From assembly GCF_023156505.1 (NCBI RefSeq), contig NZ_JALNMJ010000015.1:96341-160340 (forward strand): 64,000 bases of DNA. Reading direction: 5' to 3'. Shown piece by piece: positions 1-9,554 of this stretch. Under the pieces are notes generated by a model. It was not told the origin of the DNA. It saw only the letters and a list, made by a program, of their open reading frames with translations, and searched no databases. This DNA comes from Roseibium sediminicola (GTDB lineage: Bacteria > Pseudomonadota > Alphaproteobacteria > Rhizobiales > Stappiaceae). Position numbers and translations under genes: made by a program. Position 1 is the stretch's first letter; every line of letters begins with the position of its first letter.

Positions 1-1
1 G

Positions 2-523
2 CCGCTCGGCGGCGGCTTCGCCAATATCGTCGTGCTGAATTCACTGTCCAAACGCTCGAACCTGGCGGGGCTCCGATGCGGTTTTGCCGCCGGCGATCCG
101 GACTTCCTGAAAAAGTGGGCCAAGTTCCGCGGCCTCGCCGCACCGCAAGTGCCCCTGCCGGCCCAGGCCGTCGCCGTGCGCGCCTATCAGGACGAGGCCC
201 ATGTCATCGAGAACCGGCGCCTCTACAACGAGAAATTCGCCGCCGCCGAACGGATACTGAGCCCGATCCTCGGCCCGGTAACGCCGGAAGCCGGTTTTTT
301 CCTCTGGCTCGATGTCAGCCGCTGGGGTGACGGGGTCTCGGTCACGAAATCCCTGTGGCGCGACACCGGGCTGAAGGTCCTGCCGGGCAGTTTCCTCGCC
401 TCCGATCAGTCGGACGGCAGCAATCCGGGGCGGAACTACATCCGCATCAGTCTGGCGGCACCGCTGGACCAGGCTGTGGTCGCCCTGACCCGATTGGCCA
501 ACTGGATGGGAGAGACGAAATGA
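2..523 (+). CDS. PLP-dependent class I/II aminotransferase, C-terminal part (5' truncated)
   Basis: The frame is open from the window edge, so the gene begins upstream. The visible 173 residues carry the PLP-lysine context [16 protein letters not shown], where the K of SLSKR should form the Schiff base, and end with a class I/II C-terminal domain ([17 protein letters not shown]). The family transfers amino groups between amino acids and 2-oxo acids. A succinyldiaminopimelate (DapC-like) or aromatic aminotransferase is possible, but substrate cannot be read from this fragment. The TGA overlaps the ATG of ftsK (ATGA), so the two are probably co-transcribed. Confidence 0.85.
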   Translation, partial: PLGGGFANIVVLNSLSKRSNLAGLRCGFAAGDPDFLKKWAKFRGLAAPQVPLPAQAVAVRAYQDEAHVIENRRLYNEKFAAAERILSPILGPVTPEAGFFLWLDVSRWGDGVSVTKSLWRDTGLKVLPGSFLASDQSDGSNPGRNYIRISLAAPLDQAVVALTRLANWMGETK

Positions 524-3264
524 GGCGGGCTAGCACAGTTCGCGGCAATGGCCGCAGGGCCTCGGTCGATCTTCTGGACACCGAAAGCCCGTTCAAACGG
601 TTTCTCCGCCGCAATCTCGTCGGCGCAGCCGGACTCGGCATCATCGCAATCGCCGCGATGCTGGCGGCCGCCCTCGCGACCTGGTCGGTCAGCGATCCGA
701 GCCTCAATCATGCCACCGGCGGCCAGGTGCGCAATGCGCTCGGAACGCCCGGCGCCGTGCTTGCCGATATCCTGATGCAGACCATCGGTCTGGCAACCGC
801 CGTCTTTCTGGTTCCGCTGGTTCTGTGGGGCTGGCGCCTTTTGACCGGCCACGCGCTTGGTATCGGCCGCCGCCGACTGATCTATTGGCTGATCGGCTCC
901 AGCCTGGCGGCGGGTGCCCTGGCTTCGCTGCCCGTGCCGGAAAGCTGGCCACTGCCGACAGGTCTTGGAGGGTTCTTCGGCGACACGGTCCACCGCATTC
1001 CTGCCCTGATCACCGACAACATGACCAGCGGCGCGGCAACCATCGTCGGCGGCCTCGGCCTCGGCGTGCCCGCAGTCCTCTGTCTGCTCGCCGCCGCCGG
1101 CTGGCTGGGCTCGGTCGGCGCGCCTGCTCCGCACGTCGAACCGGCAGCAACGCCGAAAGGCCATGGCAAATCGATCGAGGACGACCTTGGTCTCGATGAC
1201 GACGAGGGCGAGTCCCGCCTGTCCCTGGTGGCAAGTGCCTTTGTCGGCCAGATGGAACATTGGGGCCTGCTTGCCGCGGCCCAGCTGCGCCGCGTCACCG
1301 GCCTGCGCCGCAGCCATCACCAGGACGACGTGGACTGGGACGAGGAAGAGCACGATACGGATTACGAGCCGGAAGACAGCCATCAGGGCAGCCGCCTGAA
1401 GGCCTTCCGCAGGGCCCTGACCGGCCGGTTGATGCCGGAAGACGACGACGGCCTTGAGGAATTCTACGAGCGCGGCCGTCACGGCGACGATGACGAGGAA
1501 GACCCCTATGCCGAGCCGCCCTTCGACGAGGACGGCGAAAGCTTCGCGCCGGACGATCTTCTGATCGACAAGGGTCCCGTGGCTGGCCGGCCCACCGTGC
1601 CCGTCGGCATCGCGGCACCGGAACCCGCGCCTCAAGCCGCACCCACGCCGCAGGCCGGCCGCGTGATGCCGCAGGCACCGCGGCCGAAACAGAGCAAACG
1701 CGCCATCGAGGAGGCCCAGCCGTCCTTCCTGGGCGCGCCGGAGGAATACGAACTGCCGCCACTCCGGCTGTTGGCCGAGCCTAAGGCCACCGGCAAGGTG
1801 CCGGGCCTTTCCGCGGATGCCCTGGAGCAGAATGCCCGCATTCTGGAAGGGGTGCTGGAGGATTTCGGCGTGCGCGGCGAGATCATCGAGGTCCGCCCGG
1901 GTCCGGTCGTCACCCTTTACGAGCTGGAGCCGGCGCCGGGCATCAAGTCTTCCCGAGTCATCGGCCTTGCCGACGACATCGCCCGCTCCATGAGCGCGAT
2001 TTCCGCTCGTGTCGCCGTGGTCCCGGGCAAGAACGCCATCGGCATCGAATTGCCGAACGCACGGCGCGAGACCGTTTACCTGCGTGAACTGCTGGCCGCC
2101 CAGGATTTTGAAAAATCCAAGTGCAAGCTGGCGCTGGGGCTTGGAAAGACCATCAACGGCGAAAGTGTCGTCGAGGATCTGGCGCGCATGCCGCACCTGC
2201 TCGTCGCAGGAACGACCGGCTCCGGCAAGTCTGTTGCGATCAACACCATGATCCTGTCGCTGCTCTACCGGCTGAACCCGGATCAGTGCAAGATGATCAT
2301 GATCGACCCGAAGATGCTGGAACTGTCGATCTATGACGGCATTCCGCATCTTTTGACACCGGTGGTGACCGATCCGAAAAAAGCCGTTGTTGCGCTGAAG
2401 TGGGCCGTCCGGGAGATGGAGGACCGCTACAAGAAGATGTCCAAGATGGGCGTCCGCAACATCGACGGCTATAACACCCGCATCAAACAGGCGCTGGAAA
2501 AGGGCGAGAACTTCACGCGCACCGTCCAGACCGGTTTCGACCGCGACACCGGCCAGCCGATCTACGAGGAAGAAAGCCTGCCACTGGAGGCGATGCCCTA
2601 TATCGTCGTCATCGTCGACGAAATGGCCGACCTGATGATGGTGGCCGGCAAGGACATCGAGGGCGCGATCCAGCGCCTGGCCCAGATGGCCCGTGCCGCC
2701 GGCATCCACCTGATCATGGCCACCCAGCGCCCGTCCGTGGACGTCATCACCGGTACGATCAAGGCGAACTTCCCGACCCGGATCTCCTTCCAGGTGACCT
2801 CGAAGATCGACAGCCGCACGATCCTCGGCGAAATGGGCGCCGAACAGTTGCTCGGCATGGGCGACATGCTCTACATGGCCGGTGGCGGCCGCATCCAGCG
2901 CGTCCACGGACCTTTCGTCTCCGACGACGAGGTCGAGGAAATCGTCAAGCATCTGAAGGTCCAGGGCACACCGCAATATCTGGAAGCGGTCACCGAGGAA
3001 GAGGATGAGAGCGACAGCCCCTATGACGGCGGCGGCGGACTGGCCGGCGGCGACGAAGGCAACGACCTCTACGACAAGGCGGTCGCCATCGTCCTGCGCG
3101 ACAAGAAGGCCTCGACCTCCTATGTCCAGCGGCGCCTCTCCATCGGCTACAACCGGGCGGCCTCCTTGATCGAGCGCATGGAGCAGGAAGGCCTGATCAG
3201 TGCCGCCAACCATGCCGGCAAGCGGGAAATTCTGGTTCAGAATGGCGTAGAAGAAGAATTTTGA
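520..3264 (+). CDS. ftsK: DNA translocase FtsK
   Basis: 914 residues. FtsK is a membrane-anchored hexameric motor that pumps DNA through the septum and activates XerCD at dif during chromosome segregation. Hydrophobic membrane segments fill roughly the first 200 residues, followed by an acidic, proline-rich linker (about 220-410) and the alpha/beta motor. Walker A GTTGSGKS is at 564-571 and Walker B VVIVDE ends at D700-E701. The C-terminal winged-helix gamma domain ([19 protein letters not shown] onward) reads KOPS. I chose the ATG at 520 because it overlaps the upstream stop and gives the expected N-terminus; a longer frame opens earlier but only re-reads the aminotransferase gene. Confidence 0.96.
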   Translation: MRRASTVRGNGRRASVDLLDTESPFKRFLRRNLVGAAGLGIIAIAAMLAAALATWSVSDPSLNHATGGQVRNALGTPGAVLADILMQTIGLATAVFLVPLVLWGWRLLTGHALGIGRRRLIYWLIGSSLAAGALASLPVPESWPLPTGLGGFFGDTVHRIPALITDNMTSGAATIVGGLGLGVPAVLCLLAAAGWLGSVGAPAPHVEPAATPKGHGKSIEDDLGLDDDEGESRLSLVASAFVGQMEHWGLLAAAQLRRVTGLRRSHHQDDVDWDEEEHDTDYEPEDSHQGSRLKAFRRALTGRLMPEDDDGLEEFYERGRHGDDDEEDPYAEPPFDEDGESFAPDDLLIDKGPVAGRPTVPVGIAAPEPAPQAAPTPQAGRVMPQAPRPKQSKRAIEEAQPSFLGAPEEYELPPLRLLAEPKATGKVPGLSADALEQNARILEGVLEDFGVRGEIIEVRPGPVVTLYELEPAPGIKSSRVIGLADDIARSMSAISARVAVVPGKNAIGIELPNARRETVYLRELLAAQDFEKSKCKLALGLGKTINGESVVEDLARMPHLLVAGTTGSGKSVAINTMILSLLYRLNPDQCKMIMIDPKMLELSIYDGIPHLLTPVVTDPKKAVVALKWAVREMEDRYKKMSKMGVRNIDGYNTRIKQALEKGENFTRTVQTGFDRDTGQPIYEEESLPLEAMPYIVVIVDEMADLMMVAGKDIEGAIQRLAQMARAAGIHLIMATQRPSVDVITGTIKANFPTRISFQVTSKIDSRTILGEMGAEQLLGMGDMLYMAGGGRIQRVHGPFVSDDEVEEIVKHLKVQGTPQYLEAVTEEEDESDSPYDGGGGLAGGDEGNDLYDKAVAIVLRDKKASTSYVQRRLSIGYNRAASLIERMEQEGLISAANHAGKREILVQNGVEEEF

Positions 3265-3380
3265 TACGCCATTTCCCACGATTTTGTGGAATTATGAACA
3301 AGGATGCCAAAGCTTTGCCACACCTGATGCCTAGGTAAGGCGAACGCCCGACGCAACGAACAGATTTAGGACATTGCAAC

Positions 3381-4028
3381 ATGCTGAAACGCCTCGCACA
3401 CCGTCTGAGCAAGCCGTTTGCGGCGGCCGGTCTGGCCGCGGTCCTCACCCTGTCGGCGCTGCTTCCGGCAGCCGCCCTGACTGATCAGGAAAAGAAGACC
3501 CTTCAGGATCTGAACGCCTATTTCAACTCGGTGAAAACCATGCATGGCGACTTCATCCAGTTCGGTCCGGACGGCAGCCAGTCGGACGGCAAGTTCTACA
3601 TGGCCCGCCCGGGCAAGGTGCGCTTCTATTACAACAAACCGTCGGTGCTCGACATCGTCGCCGACGGCAAGTCGGTTTCCGTGCGCGACCGCAAGCTCAA
3701 CACCCAGGATATCTGGCCGCTGGGCCAGACGCCGCTGCGGTTCCTTCTGTCCGACAACATCGACCTGCAGAAGGACACAAACGTCACCAACGTGCTGGTC
3801 GAAGAGGATCTGGTCACGGTCACGATCTTCGACAAGACCAAGTTCAACTCCGGCACGCTGACGCTGATCTTCGATGCCAAGGACTATGCCCTGAAACAAT
3901 GGACGGTCACCGACCAGCAGGGCTACGACACTTCCGTCGCGGTCTATAACGTCGTCTCCAACGGCCCGACCAATCCGGACCTCTTCAAGATCGACTATCT
4001 GGCCAATGCGCAGCAGGACAGACGTTGA
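3381..4028 (+). CDS. lolA: Outer-membrane lipoprotein carrier protein LolA
   Basis: 215 residues with a Sec signal peptide (basic MLKRLAHRLSK, then a hydrophobic stretch to about residue 31, PAAALTD). LolA accepts lipoproteins from LolCDE at the inner membrane and carries them through the periplasm. The beta-rich body shows the family pattern of Q/F-rich strands, including GDFIQFGPDG, GKFYMARPGKVRFYY and LTLIFDAKDYALKQW. It lies 116 bp behind ftsK, the usual alphaproteobacterial arrangement. Its TGA overlaps the TTG of the next gene. Confidence 0.93.
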   Translation: MLKRLAHRLSKPFAAAGLAAVLTLSALLPAAALTDQEKKTLQDLNAYFNSVKTMHGDFIQFGPDGSQSDGKFYMARPGKVRFYYNKPSVLDIVADGKSVSVRDRKLNTQDIWPLGQTPLRFLLSDNIDLQKDTNVTNVLVEEDLVTVTIFDKTKFNSGTLTLIFDAKDYALKQWTVTDQQGYDTSVAVYNVVSNGPTNPDLFKIDYLANAQQDRR

Positions 4029-4993
4029 CCGGCGTCAACAGCAGCCGCTCAGTTGTCGCTCAGCTGCTGGAAAACTATTGCGCCGCCAGGGGCCTGCGCC
4101 TGACCCTTGGCGACCCGCATGGCCATGCCGGTCATGTCGAGAACCGCGCGGGCAAGCGCTGGTTCTTCAAGGGCACGCGTTTTGACCTGAATCCTTATGG
4201 CGCGGCCGAGGTCGCCAACGACAAGGCCTATACCTGCCGCTTCCTGAGCGAGGCAGGCATCGCCGTGCCCAAAAGCCACTTCGTGCCGGCCAAGGACATC
4301 CGCACCGGCAAACGCCCGCCCGAGGACGTGCTCGATTTTGCCGAGGACACCGGCTTCCCGCTTTATGTGAAACCGAATGAGGGCCAGGAAGGCATTGGCG
4401 TCATGCGCGTCGACACCTATCACACGCTGCAGAACGCCCTCCATATCCTCGCCAAGAGCCACGAGGCCATGCTGGTCCAGGAAGAGATACGCGGCACGGA
4501 TCTGCGGATCCTTGTGCTCGACGGCGAAGTCTTGTGCGCGTTCGAACGCCACGCACCCGAAGTCACCGGCGACGGCACCAGCAGCCTTGCCGAACTGGTC
4601 GATGCCCACCCGAGCATCGATCCCGGCGACGGCCGCATCGATTTTGAACTCTCCCAACAGGCGTTGATGCTGGAAAGCGTACCGGAAGCCGGCCGCACCG
4701 TCAGCCTTCTGCCGGTCTCGAACCTCTCCTCCGGCGGCACCGCAAAGATCATCACCGCCGCGCTCGCGCCCGAACTCCACGCCATGGCCCGCCAGGCGGT
4801 GAAGACTCTGGGCCTGCGCTATGCCGGCGTCGACCTGATCGTGCCCTTTGTGCAGCGCCCGGACACCAAAGCCGTGGTGCTGGAAGTCAACGCCGCCCCG
4901 GGCCTGGCCAATCTCTACCGCCGCGGCTGGGAAGAAACCGCCGCCGTGAAACAGGTCTACGAAAAGGTCTTTGAGGCCACGTTCGGGGAGTGA
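4025..4993 (+). CDS. ATP-grasp domain protein, cyanophycin-synthetase/RimK-like
   Basis: 322 residues from a TTG that overlaps the lolA stop (TTGA). ATP-grasp enzymes join a carboxylate to an amine or thiol via an acyl-phosphate. Visible motifs are the ATP-binding lysine strand FPLYVKPNEGQEGIGV, AMLVQEEI, the VTGDGTSSLAELVD segment typical of cyanophycin synthetase ATP-grasp domains, and the metal/ATP motif VVLEVNAAPGLANLY. The Mur-ligase-like half of cyanophycin synthetase is absent, so this is a stand-alone ligase whose substrate I cannot name. Translational coupling to lolA would be consistent with an envelope or cell-wall role, which is inference only. Confidence 0.8.
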   Translation: MTGVNSSRSVVAQLLENYCAARGLRLTLGDPHGHAGHVENRAGKRWFFKGTRFDLNPYGAAEVANDKAYTCRFLSEAGIAVPKSHFVPAKDIRTGKRPPEDVLDFAEDTGFPLYVKPNEGQEGIGVMRVDTYHTLQNALHILAKSHEAMLVQEEIRGTDLRILVLDGEVLCAFERHAPEVTGDGTSSLAELVDAHPSIDPGDGRIDFELSQQALMLESVPEAGRTVSLLPVSNLSSGGTAKIITAALAPELHAMARQAVKTLGLRYAGVDLIVPFVQRPDTKAVVLEVNAAPGLANLYRRGWEETAAVKQVYEKVFEATFGE

Positions 4994-5086
4994 CCGTTAG
5001 GATCCGTCCTGGTCGTCGCGGCTCTTTTCGATCAGAGCTTGAGGCCCTCTAATTCCGTAATCAAACAGAAAATCAGGGAGACAGCG

Positions 5087-6076
5087 ATGCGCGCGATCAC
5101 CTATGACCGATTTGGCCCGGCAGAAGAGGTGCTGACACTCGAGGAGCTGCCGACCCAGAGTGCGGCACCGGGCGAGGTTCTGGTGCGGCTCGCCACTTCC
5201 GGCGTCAATCCGTCGGACATTCGCGCGCGCGCCGGCGGCCGGCCGGGTGTGACCGAACCGCCTTTTCCGAAAATCATCCCCCACAGCGACGGCGCGGGTG
5301 TCATCGAGGCGGTCGGCGAGGGCGTTTCCAAAGCCCGGATCGGCGAACGGGTCTGGATCTGGAACGGCCAGTGGCAGCGCGCCTTCGGTACGGCCGCGGA
5401 CTATATCGCCCTGCCCGAAGGCCAGGCGGTGAAGTTGCCGGAGGAGACGTCGTTCGAGGAAGGCGCCGTGCTCGGCATTCCGGGCCTGACGGCGGTGCAT
5501 GCGGTTCTGGGCGGCGGGCCCGTCGCGGGCAAGACGGTGCTGGTCAGCGGCGGCGCCGGCACGGTCGGTCATCTGGCGATCCAGGTGGCGGCGGCCTCCG
5601 GCGCCAAGGTGCTGGCAACAGCGCGCGGCGCGGCCGGCCTGCAGGCCGCTCGGGATGCCGGCGCCGCCCATGTCTTCGACTATGCCGCCGACGATCTGGC
5701 GGCGGACATCCTGGAGGCCACCGGCGGCAAGCTGGTCGACCGCATTGTCGAGGTTGAGTTCGGCAGGAACGCTGAAACAGACACAAAGGTCATCGCCGAG
5801 CGTGGCACCATCGCAGCCTATGGGTCGGCCAAGGACATGAGCCCGGTGCTGCCCTTCTATCCGATGATGTTCAAGGCCGCCACGCTCGACCTGGTGCTGG
5901 TCTATCTGCTCTCTGAGACCGAGCGCCGAAAGGCTGTCGGCAACCTGACGGATCTTCTGGAGCGCAAGGCCCTCAACTTCCGCGTCTCGCAGGTGCTGGA
6001 CCTCGCCGACTGCGCCAGGGCTCATGGCATCATCACCGCGGGGGAGCGGGCCGGGTCGGTTTTGTTGAAGATCTGA
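5087..6076 (+). CDS. Zinc-independent quinone oxidoreductase / MDR-family NADPH dehydrogenase
   Basis: 329 residues starting MRAITYDRFGPAEE. The N-terminal GroES-like half has the MDR signature SGVNPSDIRARAG and lacks the catalytic-zinc Cys and His residues, as in QOR-type NADPH:quinone reductases. The Rossmann half has VLVSGGAGTVGHLAIQ as the nucleotide-binding loop. The ATG at 5087 follows a GGGAG ribosome-binding site; the frame opens earlier, but residues before it are not family-like. The probable reaction is NADPH-dependent reduction of quinones or enones; substrate is unknown. Confidence 0.85.
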   Translation: MRAITYDRFGPAEEVLTLEELPTQSAAPGEVLVRLATSGVNPSDIRARAGGRPGVTEPPFPKIIPHSDGAGVIEAVGEGVSKARIGERVWIWNGQWQRAFGTAADYIALPEGQAVKLPEETSFEEGAVLGIPGLTAVHAVLGGGPVAGKTVLVSGGAGTVGHLAIQVAAASGAKVLATARGAAGLQAARDAGAAHVFDYAADDLAADILEATGGKLVDRIVEVEFGRNAETDTKVIAERGTIAAYGSAKDMSPVLPFYPMMFKAATLDLVLVYLLSETERRKAVGNLTDLLERKALNFRVSQVLDLADCARAHGIITAGERAGSVLLKI

Positions 6077-6172
6077 AGCGCCACCGCAAGGGAACCTCAC
6101 CGTTTTGCCGACTGGAAGTCGCCGGTCAAACGAGGCAAGGTCGGCGGAACACATCTCAACGGGGTCGATCCA

Positions 6173-7354
6173 ATGACAGAAATCGTGATTGCAAGTGCCG
6201 CGCGCACGGCCGTCGGAAGTTTCGGTGGCGCGCTCAAGGACAGCCCGCCCTGTGATCTGGCGACCACGGTCGCCAAGGCGGCGATCGAGCGGGCCGGGAT
6301 CGAGGCAGGCGTGATCGACCAGGCCTTTTTCGGCAATGTCATCCACACCGAGCCGCGCGACATGTATCTCTCCCGCGTCGCCTCCCGCCAGGCCGGTGTA
6401 CCGGATCACGCGCCGGCGCTGACCATGAACCGGCTCTGCGGCAGCGGCTTGCAAGCCATCGTCTCGGCGGTTCAGGCAATCACCCTTGGCGACGGAGAGA
6501 TCGCTCTTGCCGGCGGCGCGGAAAACATGAGTCGGGCGGGCTATTCGCTGCCCGGTGCCCGCTTCGGCCAGAAGATGGGCGACGCGCCGATTGTCGACAT
6601 GATGACCGGCGCGTTGCACGATCCGTTCGGCATCGGCCATATGGGCGTGACGGCGGAGAATGTCGCCGAGGAACACGGCATTTCACGCGAGCGCCAGGAC
6701 GCCTTCGCGCTGGAAAGCCATCGCCGGGCCAGCGCGGCCACCAAGGCGGGCTTCTTCAAGGACCAGATCGTGCCGCTGACCCTGGGACGCCCGGGCCGGG
6801 AAACCGTCTTCGACACGGACGAACATGTCCGTCATGAAGCGAAGATCGAGGACATGGAAAAGCTCCGGGCCGTCTTCAAGAAGGACGGCCGGGTCACGGC
6901 CGGCAACGCCTCCGGCCTCAATGACGGCGCGGCGGCGCTGGTGCTGATGAGCGCTGACAAGGCGAAAGCGCATGGCGTCACCCCGCTCGCCCGCATCCGG
7001 TCTTATGGCATTGCCGGCGTCGATCCGGCCGTTATGGGCATCGGCCCGGTCCCGGCGATGCAGATCGCCATGAAGCGCGCCGGGATTGCCGCAGGCGATC
7101 TCGATGTGGTCGAATCCAACGAGGCCTTTGCGGCCCAGGCCTGCGCCGTCAACGACCTGCTTGGCCTCCCGGAGGAAAAGGTCAATCCGAATGGCGGTGC
7201 GGTTGCCCTCGGCCACCCGATCGGCGCCACCGGCGCGATTATCATGACCAAGCTGGTTTATGAGCTTCAGCGCGGCGGCGGCAGCCTGGGCGCTGCCACC
7301 ATGTGCATCGGCGGCGGCCAGGGCATCGCGGTGATCGTGGAAACGGTTGGCTGA
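6173..7354 (+). CDS. Acetyl-CoA acetyltransferase / beta-ketothiolase (BktB-like)
   Basis: 393 residues, full length for a thiolase. The enzyme condenses or cleaves acyl-CoA and acetyl-CoA in the cytoplasm (acetoacetyl-CoA formation, polyhydroxyalkanoate or fatty-acid routes). The acyl-accepting cysteine is C89 in NRLCGSGLQ; the catalytic histidine lies in [10 protein letters not shown] and the second cysteine in CIGGGQG near the C-terminus. ESNEAFAAQ is also typical. The gene stands alone; the acyl-CoA dehydrogenase and ETF genes are about 24 kb away. A decayed copy of its 3' end lies near 8340. Confidence 0.94.
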   Translation: MTEIVIASAARTAVGSFGGALKDSPPCDLATTVAKAAIERAGIEAGVIDQAFFGNVIHTEPRDMYLSRVASRQAGVPDHAPALTMNRLCGSGLQAIVSAVQAITLGDGEIALAGGAENMSRAGYSLPGARFGQKMGDAPIVDMMTGALHDPFGIGHMGVTAENVAEEHGISRERQDAFALESHRRASAATKAGFFKDQIVPLTLGRPGRETVFDTDEHVRHEAKIEDMEKLRAVFKKDGRVTAGNASGLNDGAAALVLMSADKAKAHGVTPLARIRSYGIAGVDPAVMGIGPVPAMQIAMKRAGIAAGDLDVVESNEAFAAQACAVNDLLGLPEEKVNPNGGAVALGHPIGATGAIIMTKLVYELQRGGGSLGAATMCIGGGQGIAVIVETVG

Positions 7355-7534
7355 AATACAGCGGCACCGTGATCCCCATGCCGACGGAACGGGGTCACGG
7401 CGCTGATGTCGCACTCTTGAATGCACAATCCCTGCAAACACTCCGCAAGGCTCCTGCAAACCTGGACGCCAGGATGAATCGAACTTTTAAACCACGTCCG
7501 GCATTCTCCAGTGCGCCATCTCTTGAGCCCGCCC

Positions 7535-8296
7535 ATGAGGCTTTTCCTTCGGCCTCTTTGTATCTATCTGTGTCTTTGCGCGAGTGCATTTGCCCATGCG
7601 CCCTACTATTCCGATGAGATACGCCTTTCCGGGCCGGGCGGTGAAACGCTGAGCCTCAAGATCCTCAATGGGGACGGGATAATCGTCGCCGATCCGCAAC
7701 AGGCCATCATAGTTGACGACACGGGCAGGTTCCTCGCCGGCTCCCCGATCGCCGAAGCGCTTTCCGCGTTTTGTGCGGCATCTGCCAGAGTTGAGGATTG
7801 CGTTGTCTACGACGCGCATTTTGGGATGCTCTATCAACCGCTCCCGTCTCGCTTCGAGCCGCGTTCTGTCATCGAGAAAGACGGCAAGCCGACCGTCTAT
7901 CCCGACTATGGAACCGCGGTCTTCGGTTTCTCGGTCCGCAAAGCATCTCCTTGGGAAATCGCCGGATACGAGCTCCTGAACCTGCGCACGGCCCCTGTGA
8001 TCACGGCCCTCGCCGTTGCCTGGTGGACCTTGCTGTTCCGGGTCGGGCTTCCGATCCTGACCGATGTTCGCGATCTGATTTTGGGTCGAACACCCACCCT
8101 GGAATTCGTTTCCGCTCTCAGCATCAGGACTTTCCTGGTTGCCCTGATCCTCTTCTTGACCTTCCTGGGATGGATGGTCTCGTTTTATTCTGTTTGGTAC
8201 CTGGCCTTTTGCGCCGGATCGGGCTGCCTCCTGGCGAACCTGTTGCTCTTCTGGAGACGGAACCCGCAGGACGGGCACTCGGGAACAGCTTCCTGA
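7535..8296 (+). CDS. Unrecognised membrane protein with signal peptide
   Basis: 253 residues from the ATG at 7535 (an in-frame GTG at 7511 would add eight). I do not recognise a family. The N-terminus MRLFLRPLCIYLCLCASAFA is a signal peptide. A roughly 130-residue extracytoplasmic part follows, with two cysteines close together (AFCAASARVEDC) that could form a disulfide. The last third holds about three hydrophobic helices (TAPVITALAVAWWTLLF, IRTFLVALILFLTFLGW, WYLAFCAGSGCLLANLLLFW). Base composition is less GC-rich than the neighbours. It sits between an intact thiolase and a thiolase remnant, suggesting insertion into or beside a duplicated gene. Confidence 0.6.
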   Translation: MRLFLRPLCIYLCLCASAFAHAPYYSDEIRLSGPGGETLSLKILNGDGIIVADPQQAIIVDDTGRFLAGSPIAEALSAFCAASARVEDCVVYDAHFGMLYQPLPSRFEPRSVIEKDGKPTVYPDYGTAVFGFSVRKASPWEIAGYELLNLRTAPVITALAVAWWTLLFRVGLPILTDVRDLILGRTPTLEFVSALSIRTFLVALILFLTFLGWMVSFYSVWYLAFCAGSGCLLANLLLFWRRNPQDGHSGTAS

Positions 8297-8337
8297 ATTC
8301 GGTCGTAGGCAAAGCAGACTCCCTTTGTGCCCTCGAA

Positions 8338-8420
8338 ACCAATCTCGGCGCTGCCATCATGCGCCTCGGCGGTGGCCAGGACATCAAGGTGATTGCGAAG
8401 ACCGTGAGAATGGTAGGAGT
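8338..8420 (+). pseudogene. Decayed C-terminal fragment of a thiolase gene
   Basis: Translating from 8341 gives NLGAAIMRLGGGQDIKVIAK, which matches the thiolase C-terminus [20 protein letters not shown] encoded at 7282-7341. By my count about 51 of 69 bases agree, far above chance. The active-site cysteine codon TGC has become CGC (Arg) and no thiolase sequence is recognisable upstream, so this is a remnant. It could be a partial duplication of the gene at 6173 or the tail of a second thiolase replaced by the membrane-protein gene. Confidence 0.7.
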
Positions 8421-8560
8421 TTTCGTCACCGACACTCAGATGGTTATTGAAGCCTAACGCGGCACCTCTCAAATTGCCGTGCATAATTTAAATAAACACC
8501 TATAAATACATATTTGTTTTCTATTGCCACAAAAGCAAAATCCGCGATAATTAGAGTATC

Positions 8561-9256
8561 ATGACAAGGCTTTCAACGACCTTATCAGGAATACTACGTA
8601 TTAAACGCGTTGTATGTCTAATAGCCGGCTGTCTGACAACAACCGGAACAGCCTCGGCCTATTGTCCCGGACCCGTCGCCATTGTCGAAGATCTTGCCCT
8701 GAATGCGGTTGTCCTGCCTCTGGTGAAGGACCTTTATCGGCAGCTTGGCTGCGAGCTGACAACAGCGCCCTATCCGGGCCGGCGGGGTGTCGTCGCCTTC
8801 AACGCCCATGACGTCAGCGGGGAACTGTTTCGCCTTCGTATGATAGAGGGGTCGTATGAGGTCGAATTCGTTCGATCCGGGCAGCCGGTTCTGGAAGCCC
8901 AGGAAGCGATCTGGATTCACGGTTCCAGAACACTGAATGCAAACAGCAAGATCGGGTATGTCATCGGGCGCTGGTGGCAGGAAAACCATGCCCATGCCAA
9001 TGTCGCGCAACACCGCTACGTCAAATATTCCAATTCGGGGGATCTTTGGCTCGACTATGAACGCCATCTCGTGGATGGGTTTCTGGCCAACAACATCCTG
9101 GTCGAGACCGTTTTGGAAGAGGGGAAAATCTCGGACAAACCGGTGCTGGCCCATCTGATCCGGACGTCACAGATGTACCACTACCTCGGCATCGAATTCA
9201 CGCCCTTCATGTCCGATTTTTCGGACCTTCTCAAAGATCAAGCGCTTACACAGTAA
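8561..9256 (+). CDS. Exported protein resembling a periplasmic solute-binding protein
   Basis: 231 residues. The N-terminus has a basic region, a hydrophobic core (VVCLIAGCLTTTGTASA) and a likely cleavage before YCPGP. The mature part resembles small two-lobed solute-binding proteins: an opening strand around AIVEDLALNAVVLPLVKDLY, then PGRRGVVAFNAHDVSGELFR. No transporter genes are adjacent. The 100 bp upstream is strongly AT-rich and probably holds the promoter. The gene is less GC-rich than the surrounding core genes, consistent with recent acquisition. Family assignment is tentative; I cannot name a ligand. Confidence 0.55.
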   Translation: MTRLSTTLSGILRIKRVVCLIAGCLTTTGTASAYCPGPVAIVEDLALNAVVLPLVKDLYRQLGCELTTAPYPGRRGVVAFNAHDVSGELFRLRMIEGSYEVEFVRSGQPVLEAQEAIWIHGSRTLNANSKIGYVIGRWWQENHAHANVAQHRYVKYSNSGDLWLDYERHLVDGFLANNILVETVLEEGKISDKPVLAHLIRTSQMYHYLGIEFTPFMSDFSDLLKDQALTQ

Positions 9257-9329
9257 TTGACAAGACGATTGAGGCAGTCGAGCGCCAGCACTGGCCGGCA
9301 CCCGAGATGATCGCATATGTCTTCGCTGC

Positions 9330-9536
9330 TCAATAATCGCCGAGCTTGATCTCCCGCGAATATTCCGCGCCTTCGACGTCCTTGGTCACCGCTTGGCCGC
9401 AGATGGTGGCGCCTCTTGTGGCGTCATAGGTGAGGGAAGGCGAGCCGGCGAGCTGCCAGCCCTTGTTGAGGGCCTGGGTGACCCGATGGCAGAACTCGCT
9501 GTCGTCGACGCCGGTGATGAAGCGGTAGAGTTTCAT
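9330..9536 (-). CDS. DUF1737 domain-containing small protein
   Basis: 68 residues, the usual size of this family. The pattern MKLYRFITGVDD.EFC.RV, ALNKGWQLAGSPSLTYD and ICGQAVTKDV is characteristic of DUF1737. Function is unknown. It lies 18 bp downstream of the CitE-like lyase on the same strand, so the two are probably co-transcribed. Confidence 0.85.
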   Translation of the reverse strand: MKLYRFITGVDDSEFCHRVTQALNKGWQLAGSPSLTYDATRGATICGQAVTKDVEGAEYSREIKLGDY

Positions 9537-9554
9537 GATGGTCTCGCTAATGAA

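Noticed and set aside
436..3279. 947-residue frame on the minus strand across ftsK
   Set aside because: It is the antisense of a clearly coding motor protein; residues show no family pattern, and such frames are common in GC-rich DNA.
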